NCBI RefSeq assembly: GCF_026712245.1
Contig: NZ_JAPPUY010000001.1
Span: 930,001 to 994,000, forward strand
Length of the DNA: 64,000 bases
Origin: Roseateles hydrophilus
GTDB lineage: Bacteria; Pseudomonadota; Gammaproteobacteria; Burkholderiales; Burkholderiaceae_C
Direction of reading: 5' to 3'
Below, piece by piece: positions 45,605 to 55,009 of this stretch (position 1 is the stretch's first letter; each line of letters opens with the position of its first letter). The translations under genes and the position numbers were made by a program. The notes under the pieces are model-generated. The model searched no databases, was not told where the DNA came from, and worked only from the letters and a program-made list of their open reading frames with translations.

Positions 45605-47782
45605 ATGCTCACCGAAGCCGACCTCGACACCCTCCTGGCAGGCCGCCATGCCGACCCTTTCAGTCGGCTGGGTCTTCACGCGGATGACAGTGGTCGGCTG
45701 TGGGTGCGGGTGTTGCTGCCCGGGGCGTCCGACGTGGCGCTGCTGGATGCCGGCAGCAAGAAGCACATCGTCGACCTGACGCAGCGCCGCGGCGGCTTCT
45801 TCGAGGCCCAGGTGCCGCGCCGCAAGCATCGGTTCGACTACCGGCTGGCCGTGCGCTGGGCCGGGGGCGGGGAGGGCGTCTACGCCGACCCCTACAACTT
45901 CTACCCCCAGCTCGGCGACGAGGAGCTGGCGGCCTTTGCCGAGGGGCGCAACGTCCGCCCCTGGCTGAGCCTGGGTGCCCACCTCGTCACGCATGGCGAC
46001 GTGAGTGGCGTGCGATTCGCGACCTGGGCGCCGAATGCGCGGCGCGTCAGCGTGGTCGGCAACTTCAACAACTGGGACGGCCGCCGCCACCCCATGCGCC
46101 TGCGCCATCAGGCCGGCGTGTGGGAGATCTTCGTGCCGCACGCGGCCGAGGGTGATCTCTACAAGTTCGAGATCGTCAACGGCAACGGCGCGCTGCTGCC
46201 GCTGAAGGCCGACCCCTACGCCCGCCGCGCGCAGCTGCGGCCGGACACCGCCAGCATCGTGGCCGCGCTGCCCGAGCCCACGCCGCTGCCACGCCAGCGC
46301 GAGCGCGCCAATCGGCGCGAGTCGCCCATCAGCGTCTACGAGGTGCATGCGGCGTCGTGGCGGCGCGGCGTGTCGGGCGAGTTTCCCACCTGGGACGAAC
46401 TGGCCGAGCACCTGCCGGCCTATGCGGCCGACCTGGGCTTCACGCATGTGCAGCTCATGCCCATCAGCGAGCACCCGTTCGACGGCTCCTGGGGCTACCA
46501 GACGCTGGGCATGTACGCGCCGAGCGCCCGCTTCGGCCCGCCCGAGGGCTTTGCGCGCTTTGTGAAGGCCGTGCATGAGCAGGGCCTGGGCCTGCTGCTG
46601 GACTGGGTGCCGGCCCACTTCCCGGCCGATGCCCACGGCCTGGCCGAGTTCGACGGCACGCGGCTCTATGAATACGCCGACCCCAAGGAAGGCTTCCATC
46701 GCGACTGGAACACGCTGATCTACAACTTCGCCCGCACCGAGGTGCGCGAGTTCCTGATCGGCAGCGCGACCTACTGGATCGAGCGCTGGGGCGTGGACGG
46801 GCTGCGCGTGGACGCGGTGGCCAGCATGCTCTACCGCGACTACTCGCGCCCGGCCGGTGAATGGATTCCCAACATCCGTGGCGGCCGCGAGAACCTGGAA
46901 GCCATCTCGCTGCTGCGCGAGATGAACGAACACGTCGGCGAGGTGGAAGGCGCCATCACCGTGGCCGAGGAGAGCACCAGCTTCCCCGGTGTCTCGGCGC
47001 CCACCTACGCGGGCGGCCTGGGCTTTCACTACAAGTGGAACATGGGCTGGATGAACGACACCTTGCGCTACATGGCCGAGGACCCGATCAACCGCCGCTG
47101 GCATCACGACAAGATGACCTTCGGCCTGATCTACGCGTTCAGCGAGAACTTCATGCTGCCCATCTCGCACGACGAGGTGGTGCACGGCAAGGGCTCCATG
47201 CTCGCCAAGATGCCGGGCGACGACTGGCAGAAGTTCGCCAACCTGCGCGCCTACTACGGCTTCATGTGGGGTCACCCCGGCAAGAAGCTGTTGTTCATGG
47301 GGCAGGAGTTTGCCCAGCGCAACGAGTGGAGCCATGCCGAGAGCCTGCCCTGGGGGCTGCTCGAGGACGACCGCCACGCGGGCGTGCAGCGCCTGGTGCG
47401 CGATCTCAACAAGCTCTACCGCGAGCACTCCGCGCTGCACCGGCTGGACTGCGAGGCCGGCGGCTTCGAGTGGATCAGCGCGCACGACGCCGAGCATTCC
47501 ATCTATGCCTGGGTGCGGCGCGACGGCACGGGCCGCATGGTGCTCGTCGTCTGCAACATGACGCCGGTGCCGCGCGAGGGCTACTCGCTGGGCGTGCCCG
47601 ATGGCGTGACGGCCTGGAAAGAAGCGCTGAACACCGACTCGGCCTACTACGGCGGCAGCAACATGGGCAATGGCGTGGCGGCGGCCGGCTTGCCGGTGCA
47701 GGCGCAGCCGGCGCATGGCAAGCGGCTGTCCATCACGATCAATCTGCCCCCGCTGGCCACGGTCTTCTTCGTCCCCATCTAG
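45605..47782 (+). CDS. glgB: 1,4-alpha-glucan branching enzyme
   Basis: Makes alpha-1,6 branches in glycogen, 725 residues. It has the N1 and CBM48 N-terminal modules (VSVVGNFNNWDGRRHPM), then the GH13 barrel with YEVHAASWRR, GVDGLRVDAV (D403), VAEEST (E455) and ISHDEVVHGK, and a C-terminal beta domain. Length and order match E. coli GlgB. It starts four bases after glgP. No glgA or glgC is seen, so glucan synthesis would need genes elsewhere. Confidence 0.95.
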   Translation: MLTEADLDTLLAGRHADPFSRLGLHADDSGRLWVRVLLPGASDVALLDAGSKKHIVDLTQRRGGFFEAQVPRRKHRFDYRLAVRWAGGGEGVYADPYNFYPQLGDEELAAFAEGRNVRPWLSLGAHLVTHGDVSGVRFATWAPNARRVSVVGNFNNWDGRRHPMRLRHQAGVWEIFVPHAAEGDLYKFEIVNGNGALLPLKADPYARRAQLRPDTASIVAALPEPTPLPRQRERANRRESPISVYEVHAASWRRGVSGEFPTWDELAEHLPAYAADLGFTHVQLMPISEHPFDGSWGYQTLGMYAPSARFGPPEGFARFVKAVHEQGLGLLLDWVPAHFPADAHGLAEFDGTRLYEYADPKEGFHRDWNTLIYNFARTEVREFLIGSATYWIERWGVDGLRVDAVASMLYRDYSRPAGEWIPNIRGGRENLEAISLLREMNEHVGEVEGAITVAEESTSFPGVSAPTYAGGLGFHYKWNMGWMNDTLRYMAEDPINRRWHHDKMTFGLIYAFSENFMLPISHDEVVHGKGSMLAKMPGDDWQKFANLRAYYGFMWGHPGKKLLFMGQEFAQRNEWSHAESLPWGLLEDDRHAGVQRLVRDLNKLYREHSALHRLDCEAGGFEWISAHDAEHSIYAWVRRDGTGRMVLVVCNMTPVPREGYSLGVPDGVTAWKEALNTDSAYYGGSNMGNGVAAAGLPVQAQPAHGKRLSITINLPPLATVFFVPI

Positions 47783-47802
47783 TCACCTTGCAGCAGTCAC
47801 GC

Positions 47803-49878
47803 ATGGCGCACTTGCCCGACCTCCAACCCGGCTGGCACGAGCCGCTGGGCTCGCTGGCCCGTGACGGCGGCGTGAACTTCGCCGTCTTCAGCGAGAACGC
47901 CACCCGCATCGAGCTCTGCGTGTTCGATGCCGAAGGCCAGCGCGAGCTGCGCCGCTATGTGCTGGACGGCCCGCACGATGGCGTGTGGCATGGCTTCCTG
48001 CCCGGCGTCGGCCCCGGCCTCGTCTACGGGCTGCGCGCGCACGGCCCCTACGCGCCGGAGCAGGGCCATCGCTTCAACCCGCACAAGCTGCTGCTGGACC
48101 CGCAGGCGCGCGAGATCGTCGGCCACTTCGGCTGGCGGGCTGAGCACCATGGCTACGAACTGGGCCACCCGGACGGCCCGCGCTCCTTCGACACGCGGGA
48201 CAACGCCACGCAGGCGCTCAAGGCCCGCGTGGCGCCGCCGCCCGTGCCGTGCGCGCTGCGCCGCCCGCGTGTGGCGGCTGCCGACGCCGTGCTGTACGAG
48301 GTGCACGTCAAGGGCTTCTCCAAGCTGCTGCCGGGCGTGCCGGACGAACTGCGCGGCACCTACGCGGGCCTGGCGCATCCGGCGTCCATCGCGCACTTCA
48401 AGCGCCTGGGCGTGACGACGCTGTCGCTGCTGCCGGTGCAGTACTGCATCGCCGAGCCTCATCTCGCCGAGCGCGGCCTGAACAACTACTGGGGCTACAA
48501 CACGCTGGGCTTCTTCTGCCCCGACCCGCGCTGGGCGCAGGCCGCGCATCGCCACGACCCCACGGCCGTGACGGCCGAGTTCCGCCAGATGGTGGCTGCG
48601 TTGCATGAGGCCGGGCTGGAGGTGGTGCTGGACGTCGTCTACAACCACACGCCCGAGGGCAACGAGTTCGGCCCGACGCTGTCCCTGCGCGGACTGGACA
48701 ACAAGAGCTACTACCGGCTCGTCGGCGGCGACTGGAGCCGCTACGAGAACCTGACCGGCTGCGGCAACACGCTGCACGCCTCGCACCCGCGCGTGACGCA
48801 GTTCGTGCTGGACTCGCTGCGCTACTGGGTGGCCGAGATGGGTGTGGACGGCTTCCGCTTCGACCTCGCGCCCGTGCTGGGGCGCAGCTCGCACGGCTTC
48901 GACCCGAATGCCGCCTTCTTCACCGCGCTGCGGCAGGACCCGGTGCTGGCCGGCGTGCACCTCATCGCCGAGCCCTGGGACGCCGCCTACGACGGTTACC
49001 AGGTGGGCCGCTTCCCCGGCCGCTTCCTCGAGTGGAACGACAAGTTCCGCGATGCGGTGCGCGGCTATTGGCTGAAGGCGGGCCCCGGCGTCGGCCGCGG
49101 CGAATTCGCGCGGCGCTTCATGGCGTCCAGCGATGTGTTCCACCACGGCCAGCGCCAGCCCACGGCCTCGGTCAACTTCATCGCCGTGCACGACGGCTTC
49201 ACGCTGGCCGACCTGACCAGCTTCAGCGCCAAGCACAACCATGCCAACGGCGAGGACAACCGCGATGGCCGAGACGGTGAGCTGTGCGCCAACTTCGGCG
49301 TTGAAGGGCCGACCGATGATGCGGCCATCAACGCCACCCGCGACCGCGTGCGCCGCGCGCTGCTGGCCACGCTGCTGCTGGCGCAGGGCACGCCCATGCT
49401 GTGCGCGGGTGACGAGATCGCCAACAGCCAGGGCGGCAACAACAACGCTTACTGCCAGGACAACCCGACGACCTGGCTGAACTGGGACCATGCCGACGGC
49501 TGGCTGACCGAGTTGGTGTCGCAACTGCTGGCGCTGCGCGCGCAGGAGCCGCTGCTGCGCCACCCGCGCTGGTTCGCTAACGGCCCGGGCGAGGCCAGCA
49601 TCGCCTGGTACGCACCCAGTGGCCACGAGATGACGCCCAACGACTGGCACGACGCCGGCCAGCGCGCCTTCGGCGCCCAGCTGCGCGAGGCTGGCGCCAG
49701 CACGCCGCGGCTGATGATCGTCTTCAACCCCGACCCCACGCCGCTGCCCTTCCTGCTGTGCAACGGGCCGTGGCAGCTCATCCTCGACAGCAGCGGCGAC
49801 TCCGCCGCGCCGCTCGTCCTTCCTGGCCAGCCGCTGAACGTGCCGGCTCGCTCCCTCCTCGTCTTGAGGCATCAATGA
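47803..49878 (+). CDS. glgX: Glycogen debranching enzyme GlgX
   Basis: Hydrolyses alpha-1,6 branches of phosphorylase-limit dextrins, 691 residues. CBM48-type N-terminus (GGVNFAVFSENATRIELCVF), then GH13 motifs DVVYNHTPEGNE, GVDGFRFDLAPVLG (D354), IAEPWD (E390) and VHDGF (D464). ATG 47803 follows glgB by 20 bases. A much longer upstream frame runs through glgB in another register and is not real. Overlaps malQ by four bases. Confidence 0.95.
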   Translation: MAHLPDLQPGWHEPLGSLARDGGVNFAVFSENATRIELCVFDAEGQRELRRYVLDGPHDGVWHGFLPGVGPGLVYGLRAHGPYAPEQGHRFNPHKLLLDPQAREIVGHFGWRAEHHGYELGHPDGPRSFDTRDNATQALKARVAPPPVPCALRRPRVAAADAVLYEVHVKGFSKLLPGVPDELRGTYAGLAHPASIAHFKRLGVTTLSLLPVQYCIAEPHLAERGLNNYWGYNTLGFFCPDPRWAQAAHRHDPTAVTAEFRQMVAALHEAGLEVVLDVVYNHTPEGNEFGPTLSLRGLDNKSYYRLVGGDWSRYENLTGCGNTLHASHPRVTQFVLDSLRYWVAEMGVDGFRFDLAPVLGRSSHGFDPNAAFFTALRQDPVLAGVHLIAEPWDAAYDGYQVGRFPGRFLEWNDKFRDAVRGYWLKAGPGVGRGEFARRFMASSDVFHHGQRQPTASVNFIAVHDGFTLADLTSFSAKHNHANGEDNRDGRDGELCANFGVEGPTDDAAINATRDRVRRALLATLLLAQGTPMLCAGDEIANSQGGNNNAYCQDNPTTWLNWDHADGWLTELVSQLLALRAQEPLLRHPRWFANGPGEASIAWYAPSGHEMTPNDWHDAGQRAFGAQLREAGASTPRLMIVFNPDPTPLPFLLCNGPWQLILDSSGDSAAPLVLPGQPLNVPARSLLVLRHQ

Positions 49879-51386
49879 ACCTGAACCAACGCTCCTCGGG
49901 TGTGCTGCTGCACATCACCTCGCTGCCCGGCCCGCACGGCATGGGCGACTTCGGCCCCGACGCCTATCGTTTCGTCGACTGGCTGCAGGCCGCCGGCCAG
50001 CGCATCTGGCAACTGTTGCCGACGACGCCCATCGGCCCCGGCGACAGCCCCTACCAAGGTGTGTCGGCCTTTGCCGGCAGCCAGTGGATGGTGGCGCTGG
50101 AGCCGCTGATCGCCAAGGGCTGGCTCAGCGCGCCGGTCGTGCCGGCTTTCGACGGCGAGCTGATCAACTACGGCGAGGTGACGCCCTGGCGCGAGCAGCA
50201 GCTGCGCGCCGCGGCCCAGGGCTTCTTCGCCAACGCGGCCGACGCCGACCGCATCGCCTTCGCCACCTGGTGCCTGGATCAGCAGAGCTGGCTGGACGAC
50301 TACGTGCTCTTCATGGCCATCCGCTCGCCGCTGAACGGCCAGCCCTGGTGGACATGGAGCGAAGGCCTGAAGCGCCGCGACCCCGCCGCGCTGGCCCAGG
50401 CCCGCAAGGACTACGCCGACGAGATCGCCTTCTGGCAGTTCGTCCAGTGGCAGTTCGATGTGCAGATCGGCGCGCTCAAAAGCTACGCCAACGCGCGCGG
50501 CGTGCACATCATGGGCGACCTGCCCATCTTCGTCGCGCACGACAGCGCCGACTGCTGGTCGCGCCCCGACCTGTACTACCTCGACGAGCACTTCCAGACC
50601 ACCGTCGTCGCCGGCTGCCCGCCCGACGACCTGGGCCCGTTGGGCCAGCGCTGGGGCAACCCGCTGTACCGCTGGGACAAGATGGCCGAAGAGAAGTACG
50701 CCTGGTGGACGGCGCGCGTTCGACGTGCGCTGTCCCAGGCTGACGTGTTCCGCATCGACCACTTCCGCGGCTTTGCCGGCTACTACGAGATCCCCGGCGA
50801 CAGCCCCGACGCCACGCGCGGCGAGTGGAAGACCGGCCCTGGCATGGCGCTGTTCGACGCCATCAGGAAGGCGCTGGGCCCGCTGCCCATCGTGGCCGAG
50901 GACCTGGGCTTCATCACCGACGACGTGCACGCGCTGCGCGACGGCTGTGGCTTCCCCGGCATGAAGATCCTGCAGTTCGGCTTCGGCGCCGAGGGCGATC
51001 ACGAGTTCCTGCCGCACATGTGGCCCGCCACCTCGGTGGCCTACACCGGCACGCACGACAACGACACCGTGCGCGGCTGGTGGAACCAGGCCAAGCCGCG
51101 CGAGCGGGCGTTCGCCGGCTCCTACCTCGCCTGTGGCGAGCACGACGTGCACTGGGCCATGATCCGTGCCTGTGCCAACTCCGTGGCCAACATGGCGGTC
51201 TACCCGCTGCAGGACGTGCTGGGGCTGGACAGCGCCCACCGCATGAACGTGCCCGGCGTGCTGGGCGGCAACTGGGGCTGGCGATTCCGCTGGGACTGGA
51301 TCGGCGCCGAGCCGACCCGCGTGCTGGGCCTCATCACCGCCGCGGCCGGCCGTGGGCCGTTCGAGCTGCTGAAGCTGCCGAGCTGA
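49875..51386 (+). CDS. malQ: 4-alpha-glucanotransferase (amylomaltase)
   Basis: GH77 disproportionating enzyme of 503 residues, remodelling maltodextrins so that GlgP can use them. Visible marks are SSGVLLHITSLPGPHG near the N-terminus, WQLLPTTPIGPGDSPYQ, nucleophile in VFRIDHFRGF (D295), acid/base in VAEDLG (E342) and GTHDND (D395). This is the short bacterial/plant-type form without the N-terminal extension of E. coli MalQ. Last gene of the operon; start inside the glgX stop. Confidence 0.95.
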   Translation: MNLNQRSSGVLLHITSLPGPHGMGDFGPDAYRFVDWLQAAGQRIWQLLPTTPIGPGDSPYQGVSAFAGSQWMVALEPLIAKGWLSAPVVPAFDGELINYGEVTPWREQQLRAAAQGFFANAADADRIAFATWCLDQQSWLDDYVLFMAIRSPLNGQPWWTWSEGLKRRDPAALAQARKDYADEIAFWQFVQWQFDVQIGALKSYANARGVHIMGDLPIFVAHDSADCWSRPDLYYLDEHFQTTVVAGCPPDDLGPLGQRWGNPLYRWDKMAEEKYAWWTARVRRALSQADVFRIDHFRGFAGYYEIPGDSPDATRGEWKTGPGMALFDAIRKALGPLPIVAEDLGFITDDVHALRDGCGFPGMKILQFGFGAEGDHEFLPHMWPATSVAYTGTHDNDTVRGWWNQAKPRERAFAGSYLACGEHDVHWAMIRACANSVANMAVYPLQDVLGLDSAHRMNVPGVLGGNWGWRFRWDWIGAEPTRVLGLITAAAGRGPFELLKLPS

Positions 51387-51422
51387 TCGCCTGATCGCCG
51401 CCACCTGAGCGGCAGCAACAAG

Positions 51423-51447
51423 CAACGGGCGCCTGGAGCGCCCGTTG
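51423..51447. terminator. Bidirectional terminator between malQ and dctM
   Basis: CAACGGGCGC (51423-51432) pairs perfectly with GCGCCCGTTG (51438-51447) around CTGGA. It lies between two convergent genes. T content after the stem is modest on both strands, so Rho may help. Confidence 0.7.
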
Positions 51448-51460
51448 TGCTTGGTGGCGC

Positions 51461-53026
51461 CTACTTGCGCGCCGCTTCTTCCAGCGCACGCCGCACCGCG
51501 TCGCCGTCGTCGGCCGGCGCGCTGGCCTCGGACGCTGGCACCTCGGGCGCGAACAGCTTGCTGGCGTCGTCGGCGCTGAGGTCCTCGGCCGGCTTGTCCT
51601 GGCCGCCCATCTGCTGCAGCAGCTCGGAGGCCTGGTTGAGGTCCACCGCCTTTTCCTTGTCCAGGAAGGCTGTCACCGTCTGCGGGAAGAAGATGACGAT
51701 GGCCACCAGTACCAGTTGCATCACCACCCAGGGGATGGAGCCGAGGTAGATGTCCTTGGACAGCACCTTGCGGGGCAGGGCGCCGTTCTTGAATAGCGTG
51801 TCGGAGATGCCACGCAGGTAGAAGAGCGCGAAGCCGAACGGCGGATGCATGAAGCTGGTCTGCATGTTCACGCACAGCATCACGCCGAACCAGACGAGGT
51901 CGATGCCCATCTTCTCGGCCACCGGCGCCAGCAGGGGCAGGATGATGAAGGCGATCTCGAAGAAATCCAGGAAGAAGGCCAGGAAGAAGATGAACAGGTT
52001 GACCGCGATCAGGAAGCCGATCTGGCCGCCGGGCAGGTCGCTGAGCAGGTTCTCGATCCAGTGGCCGCCCTCGACGCCCTGAAACACCAGCGAGAAGGTG
52101 CGCGAGCCGATCAGGATGAACACCACCATGGCGGTGATGCGCATGGTGCCGATCATGGCTTCCTTGACCAGCGGCCAGTTCAGCCGGCGGTGCATGGCGG
52201 CCAGGATGAAGGCGCCCACCGCGCCCATCGCGCCGGCTTCGGTGGGCGTGCAGATGGCGGTGTTGATGCCCGGCAGCCCGCCCATGGAGCCCAGCACGGC
52301 GAAGATCAGCACGGCCGACGGGATGATGCCGCGCAGGCACTTGCGCCACAGCGCCCAGCCCTGCAGCGTGCGGGCCTCCTTGGGTACGCCGGGCACGTGG
52401 TCCGGCTTGATGCGGCTCAGCAGAAAGGTGTAGAGCGCAAAGATCAGCACCTGCAGGATGGCCGGGCCCCAGGCGCCCTTGTACATGTCGCCCACCGGCC
52501 GGCCCAGCTGGTCGGCCAGCACCACCAGCACCAGCGAGGGCGGCACCAGCTGCGTGATCGTGCCCGAGGCCGCGAGCACGCCGGTGGCGTAGCGCATGTT
52601 GTAGCCGTAGCGCATCATGACCGGCAGCGAGATCATGGCCATCGCGATGACCTGGCCCGCCACCGTGCCCGTGATGGCGCCCAGGATGAAGCCGACGATG
52701 ATCACCGAGTAGCCCAGGCCGCCGCGCACCGGGCCGAACAGCTGGCCCATGGCATCGAGCATGTCCTCGGCCAGGCCGCATTTCTCCAGCAGTGCGCCCA
52801 TCAGCGTGAAGAACGGGATGGCCAGCAGCAGGTCGTTGGACAGGATGCCGAACACGTTCTGCGGCAGCGCGCTCATGAACTCCGGCGGGAACCAGCCCTG
52901 GCTCACGGCGAAGAAGCCGCAGGCCAGCCCCAGCGCGGCCAGCGAGAACGCGACCGGGAAGCCGATCAGCAGCACCAGGATCAGCCCCGCGAACATCAGC
53001 GGCGGGAAGCTCTCCATCGCCATCAT
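51461..53026 (-). CDS. dctM: TRAP transporter large permease DctM
   Basis: Inner-membrane permease of 521 residues with about twelve to fourteen hydrophobic segments, driving import of an organic acid or related compound with a Na+ or H+ gradient. The GAITGTVAGQVIAMAMISLP and SGTITQLVPPSLVLVVLA blocks are typical of the mannitol/chloroaromatic-type DctM group. About 65 C-terminal residues form an acidic, Ala/Asp/Glu-rich tail. ATG 53026 overlaps the dctQ stop. No solute-binding DctP is encoded next to it. Confidence 0.9.
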   Translation of the reverse strand: MMAMESFPPLMFAGLILVLLIGFPVAFSLAALGLACGFFAVSQGWFPPEFMSALPQNVFGILSNDLLLAIPFFTLMGALLEKCGLAEDMLDAMGQLFGPVRGGLGYSVIIVGFILGAITGTVAGQVIAMAMISLPVMMRYGYNMRYATGVLAASGTITQLVPPSLVLVVLADQLGRPVGDMYKGAWGPAILQVLIFALYTFLLSRIKPDHVPGVPKEARTLQGWALWRKCLRGIIPSAVLIFAVLGSMGGLPGINTAICTPTEAGAMGAVGAFILAAMHRRLNWPLVKEAMIGTMRITAMVVFILIGSRTFSLVFQGVEGGHWIENLLSDLPGGQIGFLIAVNLFIFFLAFFLDFFEIAFIILPLLAPVAEKMGIDLVWFGVMLCVNMQTSFMHPPFGFALFYLRGISDTLFKNGALPRKVLSKDIYLGSIPWVVMQLVLVAIVIFFPQTVTAFLDKEKAVDLNQASELLQQMGGQDKPAEDLSADDASKLFAPEVPASEASAPADDGDAVRRALEEAARK

Positions 53027-53631
53027 TGCAGCGGCCTCTCGTAGTGCATGTCCAGTTCCAGCTTGTGCGCCAGCCAGGCCACGCGCTTGATCACCTCGCT
53101 GACGCCCTGCAGTGCGAGCAGCCCGAAGCCCAGCGGCAGCATCAGCACGGCCGGCCAGCGGATCAGGCCGCCGGCATTGCTGGACACCTCGCCCGACGTC
53201 AGCAGCTTGGCCCAGTAACCCATGAGCCCGAGGCTCGCGACCGAGTCGGTCGGCGCCATGCCGGTGCTGAGCTTGACGATGAACAGCTGCCATGACAGCC
53301 AGGCCATGTAGCCGATCACCGGCAGCAGGAAGACGATCAGGCCGAACAGGTCCACGCCCACCTTGGCCCGGCCACTCAGGCGGCTGTAGGCCAGGTCCAC
53401 CCGCACATGCTCGTTGAGCCGCAGCACCTGCGCGGCACCCAGCATCACGCAGGTGGCAAACAGATACCACTGGATTTCGAGGAAGGCGTTGGACGAGTAG
53501 TCCAGCGTGTAGCGGACGACGGCATTGGCGGCGCTGATGAAGCACGACAGCAGCACGGCCCAGGCGGCCAGGCTGCCAAAGCGATCGTTCAGGCTGTCGA
53601 TGCGCCGCGCCAGGCTGAGCAGGGCGTTCAT
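53023..53631 (-). CDS. dctQ: TRAP transporter small permease DctQ
   Basis: Small four-helix membrane subunit of about 202 residues, with the family's LEIQWYLFATCVMLGAAQVL and EHVRVDLAYSRLS landmarks. ATG 53631 was chosen over ATG 53664 because it begins at the conserved basic stretch; neither has a strong Shine-Dalgarno. It lies 97 bases after the DUF442 gene and overlaps dctM by four bases. DctP, normally needed, is absent here. Confidence 0.88.
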   Translation of the reverse strand: MNALLSLARRIDSLNDRFGSLAAWAVLLSCFISAANAVVRYTLDYSSNAFLEIQWYLFATCVMLGAAQVLRLNEHVRVDLAYSRLSGRAKVGVDLFGLIVFLLPVIGYMAWLSWQLFIVKLSTGMAPTDSVASLGLMGYWAKLLTSGEVSSNAGGLIRWPAVLMLPLGFGLLALQGVSEVIKRVAWLAHKLELDMHYERPLQ

Positions 53632-53728
53632 GGAGCAAGAGCTGAAATGCAAAACGGCCGCCAATGTAGCGACCGTTGCATAGGCGGCAGCTGACAGCGG
53701 CCGCCGTTCAGGGAAAGCCCCGACGGCT

Positions 53729-54073
53729 TCAGCCCAGTTGCTGCGCCTGCATGAACAGGCGCGCCGAACGCGCGCCCGAGCGGCAGAACATCAGCAGCGG
53801 CCGCGGCAGCTCCGCCAGCAGTGCGGCCATGGCCGCGATCTCTTCGGGCGACTGGTAGCCGCCGGCCACCGGCAGGTGGCGGTACTGCAGGCCGGCAGCC
53901 TGTGCTGCGGCCTGGATTTCGGCCGAGGTTGGCTGGTCTGGTCCGTGCTCGAAATCGGGCCGGTTGTTCACCACGCTCTTGAAACCCATGGCCGCGGCCT
54001 CGGCCATGGCGTCAGGCGTCAGTTGCGGCGCGGCGCAGATGTCGGGGGCGATTGCTTGCAGCGGCAGGCTCAT
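53729..54073 (-). CDS. DUF442 / BLH phosphatase-like protein
   Basis: Protein of 114 residues of the beta-lactamase-hydrolase-like phosphatase (TIGR01244) family, a rhodanese/tyrosine-phosphatase-like fold. The loop CRSGARS (C97 to S103) is the presumed catalytic cysteine loop, and VVNNRPDFE (34-42) is the conserved N-terminal block. A sulfur-transfer or phosphatase role is suggested by homology only. It lies nine bases after yqeY and may be co-transcribed with it. Confidence 0.82.
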   Translation of the reverse strand: MSLPLQAIAPDICAAPQLTPDAMAEAAAMGFKSVVNNRPDFEHGPDQPTSAEIQAAAQAAGLQYRHLPVAGGYQSPEEIAAMAALLAELPRPLLMFCRSGARSARLFMQAQQLG

Positions 54074-54082
54074 GGCGGCTCC

Positions 54083-54529
54083 TTACTTGGCCAGTGCGGC
54101 CTTGACGGCGGCAGAGACGGTGCTCATCTCGGCGGAATTGCCCAGCGCCGCCTTGGCGGCGGCCATGACCTTGCCCATGTCGCCCGGGCCGCTGGCCCCC
54201 AGCTCGGCCACGATGGCCGCCACTTTCTCGGCGACGGCCTCGGCGGACAGGCGCTCCGGCAGATAGACCTGCAGCACGGCGAGCTCGGCGCTTTCCTTGG
54301 CGACCAGATCCTCACGGCCTGCTGCGGCGAATTGGCTGATGGAGTCCTTGCGCTGCTTGATCAGCTTGTCGACGATGGCCACGAGGCCGGCGTCGTCCAC
54401 GACGATGCGCTCGTCCACTTCCTTTTGCTTCACGGCAGCCAGCAGGCCGCGGATGGTCAGCAGGCGGTCGCTGTCCTTGGCGCGCATCGCGGCCTTCATG
54501 TCTTCGGTGATGCGGTCTTTGAGGCTCAT
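54083..54529 (-). CDS. yqeY: GatB/YqeY-domain protein
   Basis: Small protein of 148 residues resembling the tail domain of the GatB amidotransferase subunit. Visible are MSLKDRITEDMKAAMRAKD, TIRGLLAAVKQKEVDER and the closing GDMGKVMAAAKAAL. It lies just after rpsU, which is its usual place in many proteobacteria. Function in translation-related amidation is presumed, not proved. The rpsU terminator lies between the two. Confidence 0.9.
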   Translation of the reverse strand: MSLKDRITEDMKAAMRAKDSDRLLTIRGLLAAVKQKEVDERIVVDDAGLVAIVDKLIKQRKDSISQFAAAGREDLVAKESAELAVLQVYLPERLSAEAVAEKVAAIVAELGASGPGDMGKVMAAAKAALGNSAEMSTVSAAVKAALAK

Positions 54530-54552
54530 GGGAGATTCCGGTTCAAAAAGAC

Positions 54553-54583
54553 AAAAACCCGCGACAGCGTCCTGTGGCGGGTT
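54553..54583 (-). terminator. Intrinsic terminator after rpsU
   Basis: On the minus strand AACCCGC (54583-54577) pairs with GCGGGTT (54562-54556), with further CAC/GTG-type pairing inside, followed by a run of five Ts with a further T-rich stretch. It lies 48 bases after the rpsU stop. Confidence 0.8.
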
Positions 54584-54631
54584 CTGGAGTTCACCGGAAT
54601 GCGAGATCCCGGATCGCGTCAGGAGGCGTTA

Positions 54632-54844
54632 TCAGTACAGCTTCTTGGGCAGCTGCATGCTGCGCACGCGCTTGTAGTGGCGCTTGACGGCCGCAGCCTT
54701 CTTGCGCTTGCGCTCGGCGGTGGGCTTTTCGTAGAACTCGCGGGCGCGCAGGTCGGTCAGCAGGCCCAGCTTTTCGATGGTGCGCTTGAAGCGACGCAGT
54801 GCAACGTCGAACGGCTCGTTTTCCTTGACGCGGATGGTGGTCAT
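54632..54844 (-). CDS. rpsU: 30S ribosomal protein S21
   Basis: Small-subunit protein of 70 residues that helps base-pair 16S rRNA with the message. [19 protein letters not shown] at the start and a strongly basic C-terminal half ([19 protein letters not shown]) are characteristic. A strong promoter at 54974-55003 gives it a leader of about 120 bases. Confidence 0.97.
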
Positions 54845-54973
54845 GTATTTCCTTCAGAGTGCGCTCGGTGTTCGCGGCTAAGTTTCAGCAGCAGGTTCCG
54901 GATTACTGCTTCTCTTGGTCTTCTTCGAGAAGTGCAGCGAATCGACGCGCGGGTTTGCTAGCAAAGCCGAGGA

Positions 54974-55003
54974 TTGTAGCCGGGAAATCAAGGGTTTGCC
55001 AAG
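54974..55003 (-). promoter_or_regulatory. Predicted sigma-70 promoter of rpsU
   Basis: On the minus strand the -35 box TTGGCA (55003-54998, 5 of 6) and the -10 box TACAAT (54979-54974, 5 of 6) are 18 bases apart. This is the best consensus promoter I found in the window, as expected for a ribosomal protein gene. Confidence 0.7.
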
Positions 55004-55009
55004 ATTCCC

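Noticed and set aside
46861-49878. Long 1005-residue frame starting inside glgB
   Set aside because: Only the part from ATG 47803 has GlgX content; the upstream part is an out-of-frame reading of glgB.
49872-52781. 969-residue open frame crossing malQ and dctM on the minus strand
   Set aside because: It spans two well-supported genes in another register and contains no known motif.
53663-53680. TGTAGCGACC near dctQ as another HexR-type site
   Set aside because: Only one arm fits; the second arm lacks CTACA.
54973-54987. TGTAGCCGGG near the rpsU promoter as a HexR-type site
   Set aside because: It is part of the -10 box (reverse of TACAAT) and has no second arm.
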